From Stenopsyche tienmushanensis (Eukaryota > Arthropoda > Insecta > Trichoptera > Stenopsychidae), in contig WACJ01000214.1 of NCBI GenBank assembly GCA_008973525.1, positions 434,001 to 498,000 on the forward strand: a DNA stretch of 64,000 bases, in the 5' to 3' direction. The notes under the pieces were generated by a model. The model did no database searches. It was not told the origin of the DNA and saw only the letters and a program-made list of their open reading frames with translations. Of the stretch, positions 56,820-64,000 are shown one piece after another (position 1 is the first letter of the stretch; each line of letters starts with the position of its first letter). The translations under genes and the position numbers were made by a program.

Positions 56820-56931
56820 AAAATATCACTCAATAAGTCCGTAGGATTGTTTTTTCACATTTTTATCTTTATTTGAGATAATTTTTGGTAATTTCCTAAA
56901 AAAAATCTATGGACTAGTTGAGTGATGTGTT
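56820..56931 (-). mobile_element. Palindromic MITE, copy 3 (inverted)
   Basis: Left end AAAATATCACTCAATAAGTC and right end ACTAGTTGAGTGATGTGTT are inverted repeats. On the minus strand the interior CAAATAAAGATAAAAATGTG then AATCCTACGGACTTATTGAG matches copy 2 (CAAATAAAGAAAAAAAAGTG, ATCCTACGAACTTATTGAG). 112 bp, non-coding. Confidence 0.7.
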
Positions 56932-57530
56932 ATAAGAATAATTTAGTGAATGTAGATCTACAATGGTAGTCTTTAATATATTTCTCAAATCAAAAAGCTT
57001 TAGTAATATTGATGATAATGTTATTTTTTCTAACTAGAAACCTTTATAAAAATCTATCCCAAGCTGATTCTGTTTAACTGGTAGTTTTAAAAATGTTCCA
57101 AAATCAAATAGCATATGTATTTTTTGTAATTATTATAATATCTAGGAGCTATTGTTGTAAATTAGATTCTGTGCTTTAATTGCAAAGTGAAGTAATTTAT
57201 AAAATAAATTGAAAATTAGCACGTATCTGCAAAAAAGTAATTTCAAAACACCTTTATCCAAGGGGGTAAGAAATCTGTTGACGATTTTTAAAAGGCAAAA
57301 CATATTCTATACTCAAGTAGCAAACATCTAAAAATACATCACAATATTATGACAGTTCTTATAAAAGCTTTTGATAAGGGATGAAAACAAAAACCTTAAT
57401 GGACCGGAGGCTATATATAGTATTTGAAGGCGTGATTTATCAAATATATGGTATATTGAAGAGTATAAAAATATACTTATTTTTAAACTATGGTTGTTTG
57501 GGGAGGTATCACATGAGCATTTTATAAATC
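56932..57530. other. AT-rich non-coding stretch
   Basis: Nothing recognised. Confidence 0.5.
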
Positions 57531-57970
57531 GATGTGTTTTACTAATTTCAGCTGCTTAAAAGCTCATTTATCGCGCATAACAACAGCGAATTACGAAAGA
57601 TTAGCTACCATACTATTTCAGAATTTGATAAATGGCTTGAGATCTGCTCCGGATCAAAATCGTGCCGATTTTAGATCTACTTATAAATAGATAAATAACA
57701 TTAATCGACATGACAACATAATCGCCATTTTGATATTCGTACGTGCACTTGTGCGTATTTACGTTTCTCCACCGCGCAAAGAATCTAATGGCGAGTTTCG
57801 TAATAAATAATCACGGAATCGGTTATTACGGTGATACGTGTGATAAATGGTAACCCATTTTGATGTTAACTACTTTATTTATGTTTTCCTTTATCGATCG
57901 ACAGATCGGGTGTGTGTAATGGGATCAAGTTAACCCAGAATTAAACCGTACCTGTTCCATAGTTCTCGTT
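57530..57970. promoter_or_regulatory. Candidate regulatory block
   Basis: Balanced, non-repetitive DNA with many short TF-like words (TTTATCGCGCATAA, ATAATCGCCATT, ATTAATCGACATG, TTATCGATCGAC) and no ORF. Regulatory role inferred from composition only. Confidence 0.2.
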
Positions 57971-60200
57971 TGGCGAGGAAAAAAATGTGTTTGTGTACTG
58001 AAGGCCAAGTTCTCTTGGGAATATGTACATTTATATGAGTGAAGCAGTTGTTTTCAAGTCGAGTTCGAGCACGATTTTCCCATTAAATTCGAAAAAATAC
58101 GCTTAAAATATCTATCGGCGTCGTCCTTGTGTGGTTTCAAACGACAGTGGAGCTTTTAAATTGCGGACTATCAAAGGTTGTTAAGGTAATAATTGATAAT
58201 TGGATCTGTGGCAATTGGTTTTTAATTTGTTTTAATCGATTTGAGTCTGATTCCAATCGCCCATTTTACAATATTAGCTAACAATGGAAATAATTTATAG
58301 GTGGACACTAAATATGGCGCATACCAGAAATATTGTCTTTTAACTACTATATAAATCGTTTAGTATTATGTCCAATTATATTAAAAAAAGGTTCTGGTTC
58401 CAATTCAAATGGTGAATTTATTCTGTACTTTTTCATACATTTTTTCAACGATCAACTGTATTGATAATAAGATAACACATCAACGATCTTGGACCAGATT
58501 TATTCCGATTTTTTGCTTGTAAGAGTAAATTAGTGGCGCTAATAGTATCCTAATTTTTTTTTTAATTTGAAAAGTGGTAGTCAAACATAGTATTAAGCCG
58601 TCTATCCCTGGGATTTTTTATATAAAAATCACAGGGGGTGTGTTCAGCGAATAATATACGAAACGATATGAAAACCACCTCAAAGTGATTTCACAATACT
58701 ATCCATGACACTTGCCGATTTTAATCAATTAGTCTTTAATCTAAATAAAGTATTCGGGCAAAATTAATAGGATTTATTCGTTTAATGCAGTCGCATTTGA
58801 AAGTATCTGCGGAGGGTATTTTAGGGATAATATCAGCAAGGATCAAATAATACAAAAGGTAGTGGGAAAATTAAAAGAATTCATTTTCGGAGAACCACAC
58901 AGTAGCAGTTTCGGCAGCTTTAATAATGAAAGCTCATAAATTCGTGTAATTCGATACTTACGGATGCGGATCTGTGAGAAAATAAACGAGTTCTCCAAAT
59001 AATGACTACCTGACGCAATCACTATATGAATGACGCAAATTAAGGTTTTTTTGAAATACTATTTATACCAAATATACATTTTTTAAATGTGAATTTATTT
59101 GTCCTTCCAATCGTCCGTATCGAGCATGACTTCCGTATGTATTGAAACGGATTTCACAGTGGCTATTATGGACATCCGAAAAAATCAATTTGACCTTACG
59201 ATTAGTCTTGGATTTCATGTAATTGATATATAATCGATTCATTTTTTGTTGAAAAATTTTAGAACTGGATTTGTAAGGAACGCCCATGAATGACGATATT
59301 ATGTGATGCATCCCGATTTTTATATAGAATGCACCTGAAAACTAATACGGTGTTTTTTGTACTCCGGATGGAACAATATGGCTTAGTGGACTCCATTCAT
59401 CCTGTTCGCCCACAACGAGCGCAAACAATATTAAGTTATTAAAGGCACAAAAGAACACAAAGATGAAAACCAAGAGGATATGAAAGAGCACGTCTCACCC
59501 TCTCCATGTCTTGTCTTGTGGGCCATTGTTGAGCCTCTCTTATATCTAGATGAGATGCCATAAGATACGTCAATGGATGTTGGAAGTCCTTTAGCCTGTC
59601 CATCAATCCTTTATGAGCACAATAAAAGCCGTTCGCACATATTTGTAGTTATACATTATTCTTGGACTAATTAGAAAGACGATATGGAATCGCGTATTAA
59701 TATTTTACATATAGAGCAAAATCCAATAATAATGGCGCAAATTTTATTAGTCATTCAAGCTATATTTGTCATCATATAAATAAACGTTTATATCATTTTC
59801 GAGATTCAGAAAATCGATATAAATGTTTGAAACTAAACTGTAACAAAGATCGAAATGAAAAAAGTAACGATTCCAACCTCTGATAAAAATAGTGGCATTT
59901 CACGATATACCACCAAAAATCCTATTTTAATCTGATGAGGTGTTAATCTAAATGAGGTGTTTTAAGTATAGGTCAAGATAAATAAACAAAGCTCTTCAAA
60001 GCGATAAGGATGATGCTTGTGTTATATCTATTAAAACAAACGTCTGTTCTCATGTCCTTATTATCTTGGTTTTCAAAACAACCGGATAATGGAGTTTAAG
60101 AACGCTTATTAGACGAGGCAGATATCACAATGAGTGTAAGATTGTAAAAAAAGGACCCGGGGTTATAAGAGACTGGAAACGCATCAGGAACTCATAAAAA
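57970..60200. other. Non-coding stretch
   Basis: Mostly AT-rich. An 82-codon minus frame at 59063-59311 is not recognised. No repeat was found until the Tigger-like element at 60208. Confidence 0.4.
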
Positions 60201-60207
60201 GAATTTT

Positions 60208-60640
60208 CTGGTGGTTGGGAAAGCAAATAAACCTCTTCCTGTCGATTATTATAGCCAGAAAATGGCACGGACGAATAGAGACATTTTTGAAGATTGGTTC
60301 AAAAATAAAAACTCTTGTTGGAGTAGATGACAACTTCTGATTAATTTCTAGAAAAAAAATCAATATTGGATGCTACATATAGAATAGTAAAATCTTGGTC
60401 AAAAGTAAAACCAAAAATACTTGTTAGATCATGGAGAATGATTCTTCCTTGTATGGAAACAGATTAATGCATACTAAAGAAAATGAAGCAAATGATATAT
60501 CTGAAATATTTGGATTACTGGAAAATTTAAAATGTTTTAAAAACGTGGGCAGGGAAAACATTAAGGAGTGGCTCGACTATGATTGAAATGATCCAGATTT
60601 TTAATGCATAGATGATGCAGATATCCTATATTCTTTTAGT
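60208..60640 (+). pseudogene. Tigger/jerky-type DDE transposase pseudogene, fragments
   Basis: From codon 60208 the frame reads LVVGKANKPLPVDYYSQKMA, then NRDIFEDWFKN, the region around and after the first catalytic part of CENP-B/pogo-type DDE_1 transposases (family: VIGKSK-P---, LPV-Y----AWM---IF--WF). After a deletion that removes the catalytic centre, LDATYRIVKSWSKVKP and ILVRSWRMILP match the C-terminal AW----TL--CW-K block. The third frame ends IKEWLDYDNDPDF, matching the EWL--D-DDPGY tail. Stops and frameshifts occur between all blocks. Confidence 0.7.
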
Positions 60641-60855
60641 ATTTTGGTAATGCTTAGCACTAACTACTTAACAGTCACTTTTTTGCTTAAATATGAGTGT
60701 TTTTCTTAATAAATAATAAGTTTTAAAATTATGTATTGTAAATATGATATTTTATTCAAAACAAAGTAGATATTTGATGATTTGGATTATTCATGTTTTT
60801 CAGTTATCCACGACTCTCCTCCTCAGCATTAACCCGGACTATCGAGAGTTTACTG
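60208..60855 (+). mobile_element. Tigger/pogo-like element, 3' part
   Basis: The right terminus reads, on the minus strand, CAGTAAACTCTCGATAGTCC starting at 60855 and is followed on the plus strand by TA (60856-60857), the pogo/Tigger target dinucleotide. CAGTA-ACTCTCGATTATCC-like ends are typical of this group. The transposase remnant lies upstream at 60208-60640. No left terminus was found, so the copy is 5'-truncated. Confidence 0.65.
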
Positions 60856-60857
60856 TA

Positions 60858-61911
60858 TTTAGTTATTTTTCTATAGAAATAAATACAAAACAATAAAATA
60901 TGGGTTTTTTCAATTTAACTATTGAAATAATAATTAATTAGCTTTAAATTTAAAATACTATGGACAAGAAAAAATATACTTTTATATATTTATTAAAACT
61001 AAATTATAATTCCAAATTTTATATACACTTTATTGAAGTTTGTTCTTAAGGCTTTGTTTCATTTTCTACTACTAATTTGAGGAAACAATGATCCATTCAT
61101 CAAATGATGTTTTCGACCTTATTTTTTCAAGAACTACCCAAAGGTAAATACGAAGACTGTGATGGAATTTCAATTACTTTCCGAAATTATTATATATGTG
61201 AAATTTGTGCTTTGGATTATCTTGATAATACTAGAAACCCTTGACTTCAATATCGAACATTTTTACAATTTTTCAGAATGCTTAATCTGATTAATTTGAA
61301 GTACCTTACGACTTATTTGAAGTATTTCTGCATTTAACGAATAGTTGATTTTTTACGGAATAATCAATTATTAATTTTATAAATTTTATTCTTCAAGAAA
61401 GAATAAATACGTATCTGGATGCAAATATAAATGCAAAATTAATAAACGAAGCAATTGACGAGGAATTTCTTATTTTCATTATTTCTTTTTTATCCCATTT
61501 GGGAAGTTAAGTACGTATGTTGTATACGTATTCCATGACTATTGAGACCCACTATGTATTGTCTGTCTCTTTTGCTAATTTTGAGTCATACATCCGACAA
61601 TCGATTTTTATATGGAAAATATGTTTACGTATTGCTCCATCGACGTTTTTTTTCCTTTTGTTACAAATGTTATACGGCGTTCTTGCCGATTTGAATACAT
61701 TTTTTATCTTCCTTGATATATTGACTTATTGGCGTAAAACTTCCACCTTAAAAACATTTTGAGGCCTTCAAAATAGGTGAATGCTCAGATCTAATATGAG
61801 ACGTCTGGCAAGTATACATTGTTTCTTACTATGCTTCCCAAGGATATTTTTGTGCTCTTTGATTTTTTAGGGTGATTTAAAAATCAAATTGTTTTCGGTG
61901 GTGCGTGGGAA
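60858..61911. other. AT-rich non-coding stretch
   Basis: An 81-codon frame at 61517-61762 is hydrophobic and unrecognised. Nothing else. Confidence 0.4.
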
Positions 61912-62105
61912 ATGAATGTGTTAAGGGCAAAAAATAAAAAAGGCCAACAAGTGTTGAAAACGGCAAGTGTTCCTAAGAAGGTGGAGCCCAACAGGATCTA
62001 TACTGTCTCAACAAACATCTGTACGGATGCTGGTGAGTAATTCAATATTGAACAAATTTAATGTATGGTAAAAAAATCTTTCTAGGCCCGGCAAGTGGAT
62101 GCTGA
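61912..62105 (+). CDS. Candidate two-exon mini-gene, unrecognised
   Basis: ATG at 61912 opens 121 nt to a consensus donor (GCTG|GTGAGT, intron from 62033). A 53-bp AT-rich intron ends in AATCTTTCTAG at 62085. Exon 2 continues the frame for five codons to TGA at 62103-62105, giving 46 residues. The peptide starts MNVLRAKNKKGQQVLKTAS and contains VPKKVEPNRIYTVSTNICTD; it is basic and has protein-like composition. Unspliced, the frame stops two codons into the intron. A possible acceptor (TTTTTTAG, ending 61870) lies 41 bp upstream. It may be a real small gene, a terminal exon pair, or a non-coding RNA. Confidence 0.3.
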
Positions 62106-62193
62106 CAGGATGTCCTGTCTGGGAGATGTAAGAATATCTATCTCAGCGTATTAGTGCGCACCTCGGAAATTATGCTGCCATAGCGCACTAATA
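62104..62193 (+). other. Structured palindromes after the mini-gene
   Basis: GACAGGA-TG-TCCTGTC (62104-62119) is a perfect 7-bp palindrome. TATTAGTGCGC (62149-62159) and GCGCACTAATA (62183-62193) form a perfect 11-bp stem with a 23-nt loop. Lying just past the candidate exon 2, they could be 3' RNA structures, a small structured RNA, or footprints of a DNA element. Confidence 0.45.
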
Positions 62194-62199
62194 TCTGGA

Positions 62200-62483
62200 C
62201 TTCGCTTCTATTGGAGATTAAAGCTTAAGATTTTACTATGTTCACTTAGTCAAATATGCAATGTTGTGAGACAAACATATGTCTATTTATTTTTTAATTG
62301 CCTTTAGCGTAAATAGATATAACTAAATACAGATACTAACATAAAATTGAAAATATTTGGTCTTTTATAGTCGTTTCTTGCTTGTTTTTGTCTAAAAAAT
62401 ACAAGTAAATCATTTATTCTGGGCCTGGAGAAGATAAAACTCGTTTTTTTTTGACAAATCTTGAAATTTCATGCATTTTAGGC
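62200..62483. other. AT-rich spacer
   Basis: Nothing recognised. Confidence 0.4.
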
Positions 62484-63025
62484 TATTAACCCTTAAAGGA
62501 GTACTATCCCAAGGCTTGGGACCCCCCCCTCTTCTTTTCAGAAAGAGCACTACTAAATAGACAGAGACAGAGAGAGAACGTAACGCAGTTCTGGAGACAG
62601 GGACGGAGAGCTTCCCCGCGTACATCGCACGATTGTATAGATTGTTAGCCCAAATTTATCGACTAACAATGATTTCGATTTCAAATGTGTTATTTGTTTA
62701 CGCAAAAAAATTACCGAATATTTTGTGCTATCGACAGTGTGTATTTATTTATTTGTTTGCTGTTCATCGCTGCTTGTTGAATGAGTCTTTGTCAAATTAT
62801 CATTTCCAAAGCAGGAACAAGTTTATCGATTTTTTGTGTATTGTTTATGTAAAAAAATGAAGTGGTCTAGTATACTATCAACAGTGTTTATTTACAATTG
62901 ACTCGAAGATTGATTGAAGATTGTCTTACGCTGATAGGAATTGACAGAAAGTAATCGGTGTAAAGCGATTATGGCATCAACGACTTCATCGATTTTAAAT
63001 TTGCTCACTCCTCAAAAGGTTAATA
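62484..63025 (+). repeat. Dispersed ~545-bp repeat with ORF start, copy C
   Basis: This is the closest partner of 27589-28139; alignment breaks at the same place on the right (after CTCCTCAAAAGGTTAATA). The similarity begins near CTATTAACCCTTAAAGGAGTA. It includes an AGACAGAGACAGAGAGAGAA tract. The shared breakpoint just inside the ORF suggests both copies are the same truncated form of a longer element, or that the element's internal region is variable. Confidence 0.75.
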
Positions 63026-63060
63026 GTAGATTGGTGTATTTAAAATTTGGCAGAGTGTGA
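62971..63060 (+). pseudogene. Repeat-encoded ORF start, copy C
   Basis: ATG at 62971 gives 29 codons to TGA (63058-63060), beginning MASTTTSILNLLTPQKVN as in copy A. After the shared 18 residues the frame is unrelated and stops quickly. Confidence 0.4.
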
Positions 63061-63338
63061 CGTTTGAAACTATTTTTATTCCTTTGATGATAGATTTGGC
63101 AGTGCAGCTTCAAAGTTTAATTTTATATGTTTATATTGACTGTCATCTAGAGTATTTTTTCACTGTCTTCCGAGGAAAACTGCTCAGTCTTTACAAACCT
63201 CCCATACTCCCCATCGAGACGGTCGCGATAGCGCCCGTCGATACGTTCATTCAGGAGACCCGCTGGGTGAGCGTTCTAAATGAAACTCGGAGGTTATGCT
63301 ATCTTCAATATCGAGCAAATGTGGAGATTAATGTATGA
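63057..63338 (+). other. Unrecognised 93-codon ORF
   Basis: The frame opens at a GTG just where the dispersed repeat ends. Residues 45-90 (encoded by a GC-richer stretch, 63170-63330) have mixed composition (PIETVAIAPVDTFIQETRW). No domain is recognised. It could be the interior of the element whose leader is copy C, or an unrelated exon. Confidence 0.15.
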
Positions 63339-63339
63339 C

Positions 63340-64000
63340 ACAGACAAGATAGATGTAACCCCTTCCTATGAATGGATATTGGAGAGGCTCATAGTTCTGC
63401 AGTGGACTGTTTGTGGCTGCACTATGTTTATGATGATATTAACTTTGTGATATATTTTTGTAGAAGAATGTTAGCAATGTCAGTTCGGGTCTTTTTTATT
63501 TTCAAATCTCTGCTTTCTTTTTAATGATCATCGATTTATTTAGTTTTATTATTTAGATCATTTTTTTTCAGTTAGTTGTGGTAGCATTATTTTTGAGGTG
63601 CGTTAGAGCTTTAGAGATCTATACATACAGGTAGTAGCATTTAAGTTCAATATTTTTGAGGATGTTTGAATGAGGATCAGGTGCATGTAGCCTCCCATCT
63701 CCTGAGATCCCACATTAAAAAACATCCTTCAATTTTTTTCCCATATTCAACATCGAATTCCCGTAGGATGCATTTTAAAAATTAATTTATTATTAGCATG
63801 CTTATTTCATCCTTTGATGCTATTTTGAGCATTTCAATGTTGTGATTTTGGGTGATTTCATGAATGAATCCAAACCAGCTTTAAAATATAATCGATAAGC
63901 TAAAATATTCAGTCATTTTTACGTCTGACATTTCTCTTCAGCGATCTGAAGCATTCCCAGATAATATATGCTTGACCGTGAAATTTTCCAGCGGTGATTG
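63340..64000. other. Non-coding stretch at window end
   Basis: AT-rich. No ORF, RNA or repeat recognised. Confidence 0.45.

Noticed and set aside
1..64000. CRISPR arrays, prokaryotic operons, rRNA genes or prophage
   Set aside because: There are no regularly spaced direct repeats, no ribosome binding sites with co-directional ORFs, and no rRNA-like sequence. The window is eukaryotic in character.
1..64000. A single coherent new biological system
   Set aside because: Supported elements are unrelated relics of several transposon families in different orientations and states of decay. Nothing links them functionally.

Overview
The window looks like AT-rich nuclear DNA of an invertebrate, most likely an arthropod. 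This is inferred from the repeat fauna (several mariner/Tc1-type, pogo/Tigger-type, hAT-like and Helitron-like relics), from candidate introns with GT/AG borders, and from the lack of operons, ribosome binding sites or dense coding. The species cannot be named from the sequence. No confidently identifiable intact protein-coding host gene is present. The window behaves like a gene desert or very long intron: AT-rich, stop-rich DNA broken by 300-1000 bp blocks of higher complexity that resemble cis-regulatory DNA or isolated exons.

Mobile-element relics are the best supported content. (i) A DD34D mariner pseudogene (25328-26180), an internally deleted mariner (43613-43950) and a mariner fragment (52740-52960, minus). 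(ii) Two fragments of an 'FQQD-GATCHT' type transposase (42542-42969 and 47654-47912, both minus). (iii) A second transposase family with SPDLTPLD motifs and long terminal repeats, in three pieces (16222-16670, 19083-20000, 49634-50095); the first carries a 65-bp tandem expansion inside the transposase sequence. (iv) A Tigger/jerky-like pseudogene ending in a recognisable terminal repeat (60208-60855) and a possible pogo-type C-terminus with a PCNA-box-like motif (37590-37724). (v) A three-copy palindromic MITE family of 112-129 bp (32713-32841, 40851-40966, 56820-56931). (vi) A 101-bp hAT-like MITE with an imperfect 8-bp target duplication (52126-52226). (vii) A ~545-bp dispersed repeat with a conserved ORF start (27589-28139 and 62484-63025, with a diverged inverted copy at about 56330-56590). 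(viii) A two-copy repeat encoding the end of a MADF-like protein (13329-13613 and 30684-30775). (ix) Helitron-like termini (4674-4972) and two possible tRNA-derived relics (3930-3988, 30281-30349).

Candidate host features are weaker. They include a 184-bp ORF flanked by good splice acceptor and donor sequences (39927-40110), a 46-codon two-exon mini-gene with a 53-bp intron followed by strong RNA-type palindromes (61912-62193), and a GC/CpG-rich island with a start codon (9440-9900). Regulatory-looking blocks include three class-C bHLH (Hairy/HES-type) sites at 38037-38293, CTCF-like GATGGCGC motifs (8006-8014, 51198-51211), a POU-type dyad (55174-55189), homeodomain palindromes (34016-34025, 44700-44709), an ETS/GC cluster (27180-27300) and E-box clusters (10903-10934, 14975-15005).

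The parts do not form one system. The window reads as a repeat graveyard inside a regulatory gene desert. Its most novel items are the three-copy MITE family, the dispersed repeat with a conserved ORF start, the MADF-type two-copy element and the isolated exon candidates.
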